DNA of 64,000 nt, taken from NCBI GenBank assembly GCA_905221605.1, contig CAJNDS010002076.1, positions 346,463-410,462 on the forward strand, given 5' to 3'. Source of the DNA: Symbiodinium natans. Lineage: Eukaryota; Sar; Dinophyceae; Suessiales; Symbiodiniaceae. The number at the start of each line of letters is the position of its first letter. Position 1 is the stretch's first letter. The notes below the pieces were generated by a model. That model saw only the letters and a program-made list of their open reading frames with translations, did not search any database and was not told where the DNA came from. This document shows positions 10,130-21,069 of this stretch, piece by piece. A program made the position numbers and the translations under genes.

Positions 10130-10420
10130 GATACCATCGCCGGGCCCACCTCAGCGTTACCTGCCATTCCCACAAATATTGCCGCCAGTCCGGCCATTAC
10201 CCACGACCCATCCCCTACCAACACGAGCCATTCCCACAATCACCCACCCTTTCCCACCGTTCCCACCATTCCCCCATTTCCCGCCAGCACCAGCCAATCT
10301 CCACCATTCCCCACCATACACTACCACTCCCACCGTCTCCATCTTGCACCATAAGCCACCATCCACCGTTGCTCAGCATTCCCGCCGTTACTCCTTAGCC
10401 AACAATTCCTGCTGGCATCT
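10130..10420. repeat. C-rich degenerate minisatellite
   Basis: Imperfect repeats of CATTCCCAC/CACCATTCCC. It gives Pro-rich and Gly-rich open frames on the two strands that should not be taken as genes. Confidence 0.7.
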
Positions 10421-10678
10421 ACGCGCCATTCGCCAATGTCAGTTGTTCCATTAAGAGGGTCGTAGAAATTGAGCTCTTCTGCTTAGCCTGAAGCTGAAAC
10501 CTTTAAACCCAGGCTAAGAAAAAGAAGCCGTAGAATAGAAGTAAGAACCCTCGGATTAGGATGGGGGGGGGGAGCCAGGGCCCAAAAAAGGAACCGGCAG
10601 AATGCAAATTAACACCGTCGCCGACCGAGAATAACAAACACACGCCAAGAAGAGGAAGAGGAAACCATGCCCTGTGAC

Positions 10679-11086
10679 TTTCTTTCCATTCAGCAGGTGT
10701 GCGTTCTTCAGTGAGGCCACATCTGCCTGCTCCGCTTCCTGTCCGTGTTTGAGGTCATTGTCGTGCATTGCCATAGCAGCATAGCTTTTCTTACATCCCA
10801 ACCGTTCATATTCAGTGTATCAACGTCTTCAAGCAGATCATTGGACGTGGCTTGCTCAGCGAATCGTGACTCTGAAGCGTGGAGATGCATGGCCGAGTAG
10901 AGTGAGTAGAGTGGTTGGTTTTAGGAATTTTAGGAGATTGTGAACAAGATATGTTGGCGTAGCACATTCGGCAAAAATGCAGCAACAGAGCTAGGAGGCG
11001 TGAATGTTGATCAATGCAGGCAATCCAGCGGGAACTGAGGAACTGCAGGGCATTGTACAGTTGCTCACGGGACTTGCGGCCCAGAA
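10679..11086 (-). CDS. Three-exon gene fragment, unknown protein
   Basis: Minus strand. Exon 1 (about 11086-10970) reads LGRKSREQLYNALQFLSSRW then IACIDQHSRLLALLLHFC. Exon 2 (10871-10795) reads SRFAEQATSNDLLEDVDTLN then MNGWD and ends at GAT|GTAAGA. Exon 3 (10738-10679) reads EAEQADVASLKNAHLLNGKK and ends at AAA|GTCACA. Exons 2 and 3 join between codons across a 56-base GT-AG intron, so phase is kept. The exon 1 donor is less certain (a GA donor would fit the phase). No family recognised. The overlapping frames that read through the short intron are explained by this model. Confidence 0.5.
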
Positions 11087-11089
11087 CTA

Positions 11090-11745
11090 TTTTCAAGCCG
11101 AGCAGGGGGCGGCACAGTCATCAGATGCACGGAGCGGGGTCACCCTTCAGAAAGCTTCTGTCTGTACTTTGGATGCGAGTGTGAGCCTCTTGTTTAAAGA
11201 GTTCAGGGCGGGGAGCAAAGCTTAAGCGCAGCTTTCGTGGTGGCTTTATGGCTTCCCCCTGCTGCGCCATTCTGCCTGTGTAGCAAAAGTATGCAAAAGT
11301 TGTAGCAAGGCCCGTGCCTTGAACAGATCCCCTGCACCTGCCGCGGAGAGGGTTCTGAAGTCTGTAATTAAAGCGACTCCTTCTGTTTCGTGGTGGTTCT
11401 TTCTTTTTGTCACGTATAGGGGCTTTTAGAGGGGCTTGTCGCTCGGAGGAGTTACAGAATAGCTAGCGGTAGGGCCTGTAGCAGGGACTCACGATGGTCT
11501 AAGGAGCCTCGACACCCACTGAGGCTTCTCAGATCAAAATGTTCTCGTCGCTGCCCTTCAACACCCCCCGTCGCTGTCGAGAAAGTAGGTGTGCGCGTGG
11601 TTCTGATACATCCTTCGGCACCAGTAGGAAGGCCCTCTTCATGTGGGGCCCCTTATGTGGAGTCTAGTCCGTTTCTTGTGTTGGTACCCACATGCGTTTC
11701 CCAGATGATGAAGCTGGGAAGTTGAACGATTGACACAGGTGAAAT
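11090..11745. other. No supported gene
   Basis: Only short frames of doubtful character. It could hold upstream parts of the minus-strand gene ending at 11086. Confidence 0.3.
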
Positions 11746-11945
11746 CAGGCAATGCGTTCTTCCCCCCCGCCTCGTCCACGATCCGCGGCAGAGCGGGCTG
11801 AACCGCAGACCCCCAGAAGTTTTCCGGGCGAGCGGCTGGGTCCAGGGCGTACCGCGGCGCGTGACCCCAAGGAAGAGAACCTCAAGCCTTCATCCGATCG
11901 TGCTACGTGGCCACACGAGCCCAGCTTGGGGCCTATGGCACCCTG

Positions 11946-12096
11946 AACACTGAATCCAAGACAAGCCCGGATGCCTTGGAACATGTAGCCCTTGGCGGGT
12001 CTTAGCGCAGCATGTGGCCGGTGGGCAGGAAAAAGCCGCTTGTGAAGCTCCAGCACCTCCCCAAAACCCGACTTCCATGTCAATGCCCACTGCACC
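11946..12096 (-). CDS. Candidate exon, unknown
   Basis: Minus strand, after CACTGCAG, the frame reads VQWALTWKSGFGEVLELHKR then LFPAHRPHAALRPAKGYMFQ. A competing frame is also open, and the donor near 11946 is not defined. Low certainty. Confidence 0.25.
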
Positions 12097-12479
12097 CTGC
12101 AGTGCAGGGGCGCCGATAGCCGAGACCCGCGGGCCGAGCATCACATGAGCATCAACTAGACCTGGTTTCTCGACGGATGCAACACAACCCCCAAAAACCC
12201 AAAAACAGGTCCAAAGTTTGGCAGAGTTTAGGGGTTCCGTGTCCTAAAAAATGCTTATCCTGATTTAGCAAAGCTTTTCTCTGCACGAAAGCTAATGCGG
12301 GGGGGAGCTTCGTGGAGAAACTAGGCCCAGTTGATGCTCGCCGCGGGACTCGGCTATCGGCTCTAGCAGGAAGAGCCTGAACGCGAAGCTCGGGGTTCGT
12401 GGCTGCTGGTGTAAGGCTGTCTGGAAGGATGCCTGGCCCAGCAGCCGTCCTGTGCGGTAGAATCCCTAAATTCTAAAGA

Positions 12480-12518
12480 CCCCGAAAACCCTGAAAACCC
12501 TAATTACACCCCGAAGCA
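12480..12518. repeat. Degenerate CCCTAAA tract
   Basis: CCCCGAAAACCCTGAAAACCCTAATT-type sequence on the left of a candidate micro-exon. Its G-rich counterpart starts near 12600. Confidence 0.7.
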
Positions 12519-12538
12519 CATGCTGCTCTTCTCCCCAG

Positions 12539-12576
12539 AGCGCTGTGCTGGCGCTCTGCCGGGAAGCACTGCACAG
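12539..12576 (+). CDS. Candidate 38-base micro-exon
   Basis: TTCTCCCCAG acceptor and ACAG|GTACCG donor enclose a frame reading SAVLALCREALHR. Splice sites are canonical and the polypyrimidine tract is good. It lies between C-rich and G-rich telomere-like tracts. Confidence 0.4.
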
Positions 12577-12599
12577 GTACCGCTTGGGGGAGTGCTTTT

Positions 12600-12950
12600 T
12601 GGGTTTGGAGGTTAGGGTTTAGGCCTACACCCGAAACGAGCTGGAGAATGCTTAAGATCCCGATGGCCCGTGCAGTAGCCTTTAGAGAGGAACTCGGAAC
12701 ACGTTAAACCAGCGTAGGGGTTCAGGGCTTAAGGGTTTTAGGGTTCAGGGTTGAAAGGGTTTTAGGGTTTAGGGTTAAGGGCATTTTAGGGTGTAGGTTT
12801 TGGGTTTTGGGGTCTAAGGGTTTCAAGGCTTTTAGGGTAGGGAGAGGATGTGACCCGGAGTTTGCCTCCCTGTGCTTTTAGGGTTTAGGCTTTAGGGGTT
12901 AGGCTTTAGGGTTTTGGGTTTAAGGTTTAGGGTTTCGGGTCACTCCACGA
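12600..12950. repeat. Degenerate TTTAGGG tract
   Basis: GGGTTTTAGGG, GGTTTAGGG and related units over ~350 bases, interrupted by short unique pieces. Confidence 0.85.
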
Positions 12951-13019
12951 GACCAAGCTGCTGGGGCTGGGCTTCCATGAGTCGTGACTTTGCTTGAAAT
13001 GGGTTCGTAGGGGTCGAGT

Positions 13020-15010
13020 GCGAAAAAAAAACCCGAACCCGAACTCCCTGAAGCCTGCACTTCAAAAAACCCTTGGAGAACCTCAGAGCCCTGAACCTTA
13101 AGAACTCCGGTAAGCCCCGAGCTACTGAAACCTCAACCCTTAGAAAAGCCAACCCTCAAAATTCATACCCTCAACCCTGAACCCATAAACCGTAAGCGTA
13201 AAAAAACCTAAACACTCTGAACCTTCCAGGCTTGACTTGCGGGGCCATGTGGCGCGCGGATGCCCGGGAGCGAAGTTCAAAGGCTTGAGCCCCTTGAAGT
13301 GTTGGGGGTCAGGGGTGTGAGGGGTTGTGAGGTTTCGGGTTCGAGGGTGCTTTTGGGGCCTCCTCTGAACCAAGGGCTTTCTTTTTTGGGGTGTACCTGA
13401 AAGGATCCGTATCAAAGCAGCAATTTGCAAATCAAAGCAAAGCCAGAAGATGAGCTAATGAACAGCAAAATAAACTTGCTTGGTTCTCTTGCTTTCTGCC
13501 GCTAGTGTTTTGCTTTGCCAGAGTTGAAAGGTCTCGGTGCAGGGGGTTCAGGGGTTTTGCACGTGGTTCACTTGGAACCTGCAGTTCCGATGCTCAAAAA
13601 GCTTTGAAACGCTCAATTCAAGCCCCTTCGCTTCAAAGCAGAAATCTGAATTGCACAAGTTTTTTTACATGAAACAGCCAGCAGGCCCCCCCCCCCCCCC
13701 CCCCCCCCTCCCTTCCCCCCCCTCCTCCCCTCCCAAGCGCTTGAGGTCAAAGTCTTGGGCCTTTTTGGGAGTCAAGCCGATACAAAAGGTTGAAATCTTC
13801 CAACCCAAACCCCAAGAATGTCCGCAAAGACCCTAAGCCCAGGACCCACCCCCGCCTCGGTGTGGTGGATCACGTCGCCTGCAACCCGCTGGGGGCAGCA
13901 ACATGTGAGGAGGCCCCCCGTGCATGAAAACGCACTTTCATGGACACCCCTTAATGAGCTTCATTTCTACGCTTCAACTTTCTCCTGTAGGTGCAAAAGA
14001 AGCCCTGCCCGGGTTCGGCGATGTGTTGAGCGTTATCTGGGAGCCATCCGCCTGCTCTCAGGCGATGTTTAATATCTTCCAGATTGGACACGTGTTCGTG
14101 GCGTCTTGCACCACTGTTTATCCATCTACAGACACTTCAGAATTCTGCCGCCAGAGGAGCCGTTTGTATCACACTACCTATTTCATCCTTCCCAATGCCT
14201 GCCAACAAGGTCATACTATGTACGTGTGGGAGAGGGTGAGAAGAACACATAGCTACAATGCGGAGAAGAGGCAGCTAAGCGCCGAAACCAGACAGATCCA
14301 CTGGATTGTGCCCATGTTGTAAGCTTCAAGTGAGAGCTCTCAAGATTCAGCCGGTGCCCCAGGAGGACGATCGCAGCTTGTAGGCTCACAGCAGAAGTTG
14401 CTTTCACGCCCCTTTGCAGCTCAGGATGCTTGAGCACACCCAAGTGGGACGCATGCTACCAAAAAAGCCCGGCATTGAACCAGCCTCATTAAGTCTGGAG
14501 AACCAACCCAGGGAGGAGCAGGGGTTTAATATGCATGACGACCAGCATATTATCAAGCCATCCCCAAAACAAACTGAGGCCCCTCTTTGCCTTTGAAAAC
14601 ATCCTTGAAATCAGCACCTCAACCCCCCCCCTCCCCGCCCTTGTGGTGGGCTTTTCGGGGGGATGTCCCCAGCTTTGCACCGCCCGCGCCGGCCCAGCGG
14701 CGGCTTCAGCAGGCACGCCTGGTCGGCCACTTGAAAAAAACGCCGAGTTTTTTCTGTAGTAACCCCCTCCTCTCTTGTCTGTTTTTGTTTCTTGAGTTTT
14801 CTGAGGTTTTTGGGGAGGGCTTCTGCTTTCAGCAGCTTTGCAGAGGATTGGAGAACACTCACCAAGCAATGTCGGAGGGCATGATGAACCTGGGTTACGC
14901 TTAGGGTTCAGGGTGATACGGCTCGGCTCTTATGGTTCAGATCAACTCTTACGGGTATGTCAAGGGCGTTCACTCCGGGCCCTCTCTGCTGCGAGAACAA
15001 CAGACTTTCC
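13020..15010. other. Mixed telomere-like tracts; no firm gene
   Basis: C-rich tract 13030-13220, a short coding-like island 13233-13280 (LTCGAMWRADARER), G-rich tract 13290-13360, and a poly-C run of about 23 near 13686-13708. A plus-strand open frame at 13924-14322 and minus-strand frames at 14489-14869 lack recognisable domains. Confidence 0.4.
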
Positions 15011-15013
15011 TAC

Positions 15014-15113
15014 AATGAAGATCCAACATGCCAACCCCAATATTGATCAATGCCCAATATTCCGCTTCGGGCGCTGATTCGGGTACTTGGAGAGCAAAAT
15101 GGATGCCTGTCTC
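15014..15113 (-). CDS. Candidate exon, unknown
   Basis: Minus strand, between TTAACAAG and CATT|GTAGGA. The frame reads ETGIHFALQVPESAPEAEYW then ALINIGVGMLDLH, with good protein composition. No family recognised. Confidence 0.4.
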
Positions 15114-15406
15114 TCTTGTTAAGGAATGTACATGTAAGCTACCGGAAGACGAAGAATCTACCAATCTATGCATATGTTGAGGTGCCGCCCCTGTGAAGGA
15201 GAGCCATTCCATGTTACCTGCGATTAGAGATGGTATCTTGGTTTGTTAAAAACACTTTAAGCAGCACCCCGCATCTAGGTTTCAAGTTTCAGGGTTGAAG
15301 CTTAGGTTTCAGGTCTTTGGGTGTTCCAGGGTTTTGGCTTGTTCTGGGAGGGGCTTCTTAAGGTCTATCCCCAAACCCTGCGAACCTCGCGGAGAGCCTG
15401 GTGCAG

Positions 15407-15472
15407 GCGGAGCCCTTACCATGACTTCGGGGCTGTTGGAGGATCTGAAGCTCTGGTTTTATGCCAAGGACG
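15407..15472 (+). CDS. Candidate exon, unknown
   Basis: After TGGTGCAG the frame reads GALTMTSGLLEDLKLWFYAK before a poly-G stretch. A second coding-like frame (YDGLKFGEDGFADEAFAFAD, then QNADFFEALEG) lies at 15570-15660. Confidence 0.3.
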
Positions 15473-15780
15473 GGGGGGGAAGTCACCGTGGGCCGTCCGG
15501 CTTCCCAACCTGCAAACGCTCACAAGTAGGGGCAAGACAGTCCGCCCTGGGTATGCACTCCCACCCTATGACGGGCTAAAGTTTGGCGAGGACGGCTTTG
15601 CAGACGAGGCCTTTGCCTTTGCTGACCAGAATGCCGACTTCTTCGAGGCGCTGGAGGGCATTGGAGGGCTTTATAGATAAGATTCAGGGTCAGGAACAAG
15701 GGGAATCATTGCCCGAGTCTACATCTGCTGAATCGCCACAGTGCACGCGCTGACTTCGCGGAGCCTCATCCTCTCCACGC

Positions 15781-16119
15781 CTGTTCAGGCAGCTCGGAAG
15801 TATTTCGACCTGGGTGGTGAAGAGCATCGCCTGGACAGTCAGCATTGGCAGAGCGTAGTTGACCGATCTAGCCAGCTTGAAAGAGACCAGGCTTGTTTGA
15901 AGATGATACGCAGCAACGGTCAGCAACTCTCAAGGGGGCCTGCTGGAACGTACGCTTTGTGATTCTAAGAGGTCAAACTTGTTAGAAGTCTCCGAGTCCT
16001 TGAGCGTCTTTCCTGACCCTGAGAGCATAGCTTTGAAAGAGGATTGGACAGAGCTGCACCGGAGCTTCGTTGCCGAGTTTGAAGGGCAACTGGAGGCAAT
16101 TGAGGGCTTCAGGGGTTTC
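15781..16119 (+). CDS. Coding-like region, acidic helical protein
   Basis: Two adjacent stretches in different frames look coding. The first (about 15787-15945) reads AARKYFDLGGEEHRLDSQHW and on through CLKMIRSNG. The second, after CTAAG at 15969, reads RSNLLEVSESLSVFPDPESI, ALKEDWTELHRSFVAEFEGQ, LEAIEGF. The second is faintly reminiscent of BART/ARL2BP-type helices (acidic run, then ELHRxFVxxxExxLE), which is a guess. The frame change could mean a small intron, a frameshift or a pseudogene. Confidence 0.35.
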
Positions 16120-16518
16120 AGTCTGGCCATGTAACGCCTCCAGTTTCCAGTCGTTCTTGGCGAGCAGGCTTTCTGTTTTTTGCTTTTTGGTGTGCAGCCG
16201 GCGTTAGGTTTAGAACAGCACATGGTGAGTTCTCTGAATGATCCTGGAGTCTTGTAGGAGACCCAACGGGTTGACATGTCCTTGCTGCGCTCTGCAAGGC
16301 CTTTCTGGCTCTCCGAAACACCGACTTGGAGGCACGCTGCCTTGGTTTCAGGGGCCGAGGGCCTGAGATCCGCATGGAAAGTTCAGGGCTTAAGAGGCCT
16401 GGGGTCGAGGACCAGTGCAGTCGCAGGGCCACGAATCCGACACCGTAAGCACGCGAAGAAGTCCAATGCCTTTTCAAACCTCTTATCGGCCTTAATCTAA
16501 ACAACACCTAGCCTTCGA

Positions 16519-16602
16519 CTCAACCTCCTAAACCCTAACACCCTAACACCTTAGCACCCCAAAACCCCGACACCCTAAACCCTAAACCCTAAACCCTAAG
16601 TC
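16519..16602. repeat. CCCTAAA tract
   Basis: CCTAACACCC and three clean CCCTAAA units, on the left of the micro-exon at 16643. Confidence 0.9.
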
Positions 16603-16642
16603 CCAAGCCTCAGACCCAAATTGCTGGAATCCCCAAGCCCAG

Positions 16643-16690
16643 GGCCTCCGTGCGGCCCTTGATGCCGCGGACCTGGGTGCTGACCCGCAG
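16643..16690 (+). CDS. 48-base micro-exon
   Basis: AAGCCCAG|G acceptor and CCGCAG|GTGGGT donor enclose exactly 16 codons reading GLRAALDAADLGADPQ. The minus strand lacks usable splice sites here, so the plus strand is preferred. The left flank is a CCCTAAA array and the right flank a TTTAGGG array, a clear example of the exon-between-converging-repeats pattern. Confidence 0.5.
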
Positions 16691-16708
16691 GTGGGTCGGA
16701 TTTCGAAG

Positions 16709-16765
16709 CTTCGGGAGGGTTGAGGGTTGAGGGTTTGGGGTTTAGGGTTTAGTTGGGGTTTAGGT
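16709..16765. repeat. TTTAGGG tract
   Basis: GGGTTGAGGGTTGAGGGTTT followed by TTTAGGG units at the 5' end of the intron after 16690. Confidence 0.9.
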
Positions 16766-17199
16766 GGTAAGGGTATCAAAGGGTGTGGTGCAAGGCTTAG
16801 GGCTCAAGGGTTAAGGAACGGGCTTTGCAAGAGAGTCTCTCCTTACTGGTTTGAAGACCGTCAAGATGAAGCTCAATCCCGACACCCTAAAGACCCGCAC
16901 CCCAAACCCTACGGCCTGAACTCGCAGCCTAAAAAGCCCCTAAAGCCCGAAACCAGCCCATGAAATCACCTCCCTAGCTCCTTTGGTGCCCCCCCCCCAC
17001 CCCACCCTTGTGCCGACCTCCTTGCGGGGGGATTCTGCGGCAGGTTCCAATTTCTCGGGGTGACTCAAGCAGTTGGTCGGGGGTTCCGGTTTCGGCAGAA
17101 TGGGCGTGATGTAAGGATGTCTGAACATCAAGAAGAGATGTGCCACTTTAAACAAAAGTCCGATCGTTCTCTGCAACAAATACATAGGCCCAACACCAA

Positions 17200-17305
17200 C
17201 ACCTTTAGAGTTTCTGAACTTCGACAGCCCGAAAGTGAACATCGAGTTTCGGGAGGCCGCTGTTATGGTGCAGCTGATGCTAAATATGGCTGCTGCTCGG
17301 TTTGC
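17200..17305 (+). CDS. Weak candidate exon
   Basis: A frame reading FLNFDSPKVNIEFREAAVMV then QLMLNMAAARFAQ, after a possible acceptor CCTTTAG, before a plausible downstream splice. An antisense frame competes. No family recognised. Confidence 0.25.
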
Positions 17306-17865
17306 ACAGTTGAGGTTGGGCTTTGGCCAAAAGGCCTGGGGGGATAAAAGCGAGGCATGGGGCCTGAGGCTTGGGGGCACATTCAAGCCCAGCGCTGCTC
17401 GTCACAGACTTCTGTGATCTGAGCTAGGCCTCCCATTTATGTCTCAGTCGGGTCCCTTCATGATAATCGCTCCCACCTGAGGACTACGAGCCATGGCTGA
17501 CCTCGATGCTGTCTCTGGTGGAGGAGCGCCGGATGGAGGCCTCTTGAGGTGTCCTGAACTGGGATTCACATGGATTCCGCCCTGTTTAGAACAGGGGTGT
17601 AGGGGCACCGGCTCTTGCACCTCCGCACCCTCCCTCCGGTGTCGCGAGTCGGCAGGCGGACGATGCACCAGAACCTGACACAGGCCTCCTCGCAGGAAGA
17701 GTCGGGGATTCGGTTCAATGAGCCACTTGAGAGCTTTTGAGAGTCACTTGGAGCGGGGGGCTGCTTGGCACGCATGGTCCACAAAGCTTGAGAGTGAACC
17801 CTAGAACTTCCGGAACTGCCCTTCCAGGTCCAGAGCCTCCAGCAGAGCCAGTGCAGCCATCAGAC

Positions 17866-17923
17866 CTGGATGCGTTCCTGTAGGGCGTTGAAAAAGGCAG
17901 CAATTTCCAAGTCGAAAATCGTC
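17866..17923 (-). CDS. Candidate micro-exon, unknown
   Basis: Minus strand, GCGCAAG|G acceptor and ATCCAG|GTCTGA donor enclose a frame reading TIFDLEIAAFFNALQERIQ, a well-formed amphipathic helix. Upstream, in the same frame, VPRAR continues open. Confidence 0.4.
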
Positions 17924-18139
17924 CTTGCGCGCGGCACGTGCAAGCCAGGGTTCTCATGCCCAGGAGACTCAGAGCTTCTCCTAACCTCTGCCAACTCTTG
18001 CAATGACTCCAAGACCAATTGACAGCATACTGAACCTTTCAAGCAGCCTCCCTGGCTTCTAGCAAATCAGAGCACCCTTTCAGACGCTCTCAGAACAGAA
18101 AAGGCGCAGGAAAGGGGACCAGGGGACCTTTGAACTAAC

Positions 18140-18362
18140 GACTGCAGGCGGCTGCCCTGGCCCAGGGAATCGGGCATGGCCTGGGCCACACGCTGAAGGC
18201 CTGCTTAGGCTTCAGATGCTCATGTTTGGCACGTGTCCCTTCGTGTCTTTCCCGCGCCAATATCGACCCAATGCCTTTTCGAAGTTTCTGCTGCAGCGAA
18301 TCTGTAACGCCCTTCGAGAAAGGTTGGCAGCCTGCCCGTGTTTGCAAGCACACCTCTCGCAA
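18140..18362 (-). CDS. Coding-like frame, unknown
   Basis: A minus-strand frame reading SKGVTDSLQQKLRKGIGSIL then ARERHEGTRAKHEHLKPKQA is basic and helical. Splice sites were not resolved. The plus-strand sulfotransferase-like gene starts 90 bases away on the opposite strand. Confidence 0.3.
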
Positions 18363-18453
18363 TCTTCTTCACGGCACGGCTCGGGTGCTGGCTGCTCTTT
18401 GAGGCTCAGACAACCCTGCTGCTAGCCTGAAGTGCATACTTCCATGATCTTCC

Positions 18454-19359
18454 ATGCAAAGCGCTGCTCGATGGCTATTGAACTGCCTTCTTCCCTATTC
18501 CGTCTGGAGCTTCTCGCACGTCACCGAGGAGTCCAATGCACTGAACTTCGTCCAAAGGAAGGTGCTGCCACGAGTCGCTCCACCGCCCACGCTTTCAGCG
18601 GCTCAAAGTGCACCCTCAAAGCCTTGGCACACGCACAAGTACATCTTTGTTGCTCATCACAAGGCCGGTGTGTTTTTGATGCATGACCTACAGTCATCGA
18701 TCTTCCTTTCTCTTGGGGCGACTGCGAGCGAAATGGGTTTGTGGATTCAGCCCTGTTATCCTGGTGACTGTTTGAAACCAGAGGCACCGATCCAGTTTTG
18801 GATGGACCTCTATTCGTACGAAAGAGCGCAGGAAGCAAGGGAAGCTGCCGGCGCAAAAGGCATGCGCGTCGCGGGAATCGTGCGAGATCCGGTGTCCATG
18901 ATCGTCTCAGCATACTGCTATCACCATCGGGGCGAAGAGCTAGGCAATGTCATGTTCGGCAATGGAAGCTTAATGCACTTGGGCCCCAAAGAAGGACTTA
19001 AGTTTGCTGCAGAGAGGATGTTGCCGTTAGTTGAAAACATGACGACTGCCTTTGAGCGGCCATTCAATGACACTTTCCACCTAGTCTACGAGAAGGTCAC
19101 CCGATCTTCTGAGGACTTCGACCAGCAGGTTGGAGAGATGACCAGCTTCTTGTTCCAAGACCTTATTACGCCGGCACAGCGCAGCCAGGTCCTCAACGCG
19201 ACGCAATCGGCAGATCTGCATCGTCATCCGGCCAAAGGTGATCATGGGAACGACAAAGAATGCAAGGACGAAGTGCGCAAGTACGTGCCCTCACTGCCCC
19301 CAGAGCTCTTGTCACGATACCGCTCCTTCCAGCAGCGATTGGGATATGCAGCTTCATAA
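18454..19359 (+). CDS. Sulfotransferase-like protein (PAPS-dependent)
   Basis: A 301-residue frame from the ATG at 18454 to TAA. After a hydrophobic N-terminus (WLLNCLLPYSVWSF, possible signal anchor) comes KYIFVAHHKAGVFLMHDL (residues ~62-79), the position of the 5'-phosphosulfate loop, with Lys70 as the likely catalytic/binding lysine. MRVAGIVRDPVSMIVSAYCY (~137-156) matches the 3'-phosphate-binding RDP...S motif. Sulfotransferases move sulfate from PAPS to sugars or small molecules, in the Golgi for membrane-anchored types. The loop reads KAGV where KTGT/KxGS is usual, so the hydroxyl residues that normally touch phosphosulfate are missing. It appears to lack introns, which may point to a retrocopy. 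C-terminal cysteine/histidine segment HRHPAKGDHGNDKEC is of unknown role. Confidence 0.65.
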   Translation: MQSAARWLLNCLLPYSVWSFSHVTEESNALNFVQRKVLPRVAPPPTLSAAQSAPSKPWHTHKYIFVAHHKAGVFLMHDLQSSIFLSLGATASEMGLWIQPCYPGDCLKPEAPIQFWMDLYSYERAQEAREAAGAKGMRVAGIVRDPVSMIVSAYCYHHRGEELGNVMFGNGSLMHLGPKEGLKFAAERMLPLVENMTTAFERPFNDTFHLVYEKVTRSSEDFDQQVGEMTSFLFQDLITPAQRSQVLNATQSADLHRHPAKGDHGNDKECKDEVRKYVPSLPPELLSRYRSFQQRLGYAAS

Positions 19360-20640
19360 GAAGTCTGTGCCGTTTGGGCCACATTGGAAAATTTTTCGCA
19401 GTGTCAAAAGGAAGCCAGGCGCAACAACAGCTTGAGGCTCCCTACCAAGTAGCTTGCCTCATTCTTGAGAGCGCTGCTGCAAGAAGAAGCATACTGGCCG
19501 TTCTCACAATTAGGACCCTCTTCTTGGCACATGCTGGGTGCAAGGGTGGCCGGACTTGTAGAAAGACGTGTGAAGGGTCTGACAGGGTTGCCCTCCCAAT
19601 CATACCCAAAACAAGCTTCTTCTTATTCAGGCCCCTCCTTCAGAAAGTCCTCACAAGTTCAGCACTTCGGGCTTTGCGTATGATAACATAGGTGCCGGTC
19701 TTCTTCTATGGTGCTGCTCGACAGGCCGGGGAATCAGTTCCAGGTTGCGACCATGGCTCGCAAGGGACTGGTTCGGGTAAATGTTAGTTGTTTACTAAGT
19801 AAGTGTGTACATTTCATGCGTTTGTGGCGTCATGGACTGGGTCGAGGATATGTGGGTTTGTCTCACGTTGTCTCTTAAGCACAAAAATCATAGTAATAGA
19901 ATAGTAGAACACGATAGGTATGTAATGTCATATCATACCAAGTAATCTGCGTAGGGTACTATACTCATTTTACTCTCTGTAAAACGCTTTTGAGCCAAAT
20001 TCCCTTGCATGGCGGCCAGGATCGACGGGCGCTGGCGGAGCTGCGGCGCAGCTTGGGGTGCCGATTGTGACGTCAGCTGTGTACCCGAAACCCTAACACA
20101 CCCCCAACCCCACCCCCACCCCTCCCACCCCTGCCCATCTCCCCACCCCCCTCCCCCCCACCCCTCCCCCCACCCCCCCCCCCCACCCTCCTTCCCAAAA
20201 AATAACCTAAAAACCTAAACCACAAAACCCAAAACCCTAAACCTTAGGAAGCTCCAAGCCCCAAAAACGTTTCGGCGCCTCTGCGCTTTGGCGGAAGGTA
20301 CTTCGGAGGTGCCGCCAAGGGCGAATGGCTTGGGCCTCGTGTCAACGGTTTGGGAAGCTCGGGGTTTATGGGGGGTATAGGCTATTGGGTGTAGTAATAT
20401 TGGAATGAACTAGTATAGTACTCAAGGTATAACTAGCCTACATTGAGTAGAAAAATGTATAAGGCTTTAGTGAGATTCAGGAGCTGTTTGGGTTTAAGGT
20501 CTGGAACACGGGTGAGATCGAGGGAGTGCCCCCGTTCTACCGACAGTGGCGGGGTTACCATCGTCACTATTCCCAAAAAGAGGCAGGTAGGAATAGAAAG
20601 CATTGTTTTTGCATGTAGACTGAAGCTCTTGCGTGGAGAC
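19360..20640. other. Non-coding flank with C-rich tract
   Basis: AT-richer 3' flank (19780-19990), then a C-rich run at 20095-20215 (CCACCCC type) merging into CCCTAAA-like sequence to 20250, then G-rich sequence to 20380. No convincing exon. Confidence 0.5.
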
Positions 20641-20644
20641 TTAC

Positions 20645-20794
20645 GAATATCTTCATCGGACGGGCAGTAGAGTGTATTGGAATGTTCGGGCTTTTTCATC
20701 TCTATGATTGCGGCCTTGCGCGAGGCACTTTGGTCCGCTACACTCTCAATCTTTTTTGCTGCAATCATCTCAAACGATCGCCGAGCAAAACGTG
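20645..20794 (-). CDS. Candidate exon, unknown basic protein
   Basis: Minus strand, GCTGAG acceptor and GATATTC|GTAAGT donor, the strongest donor consensus in the window. The frame reads RFARRSFEMIAAKKIESVAD, QSASRKAAIIEMKKPEHSNT, LYCPSDEDI: charged, helical, clearly protein-like. A further coding-like frame upstream (20796-20990: ILPRIDNMSSHGCAPPELKN) ends in a stop at the acceptor and could be the preceding exon. No family recognised. Confidence 0.5.
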
Positions 20795-21034
20795 CTCAGC
20801 GTTGTTTCTTAAATTCATTCTTCAGCTCGGGCGGCGCACATCCGTGGCTGCTCATGTTGTCGATGCGTGGAAGGATCTGTCGCATACGAGTCCCCATTCT
20901 GTGCCTCGAGCACAGGACAACCGACAGAAGATACGGCCAATCACGCAATGGCGCCGAACCATGCCGAACCCCTTGTCTAAGATTGCACTCCCTAGATGGC
21001 TTCCCCAGGGTGGACAATCGTAAGTCAACATGGT

Positions 21035-21036
<2 letters not shown>

Positions 21037-21068
<32 letters not shown>
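21037..21068. repeat. (TA)n microsatellite
   Basis: About 14-15 TA repeats followed by a second short TATATA run. Confidence 0.95.
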
Positions 21069-21069
<1 letters not shown>

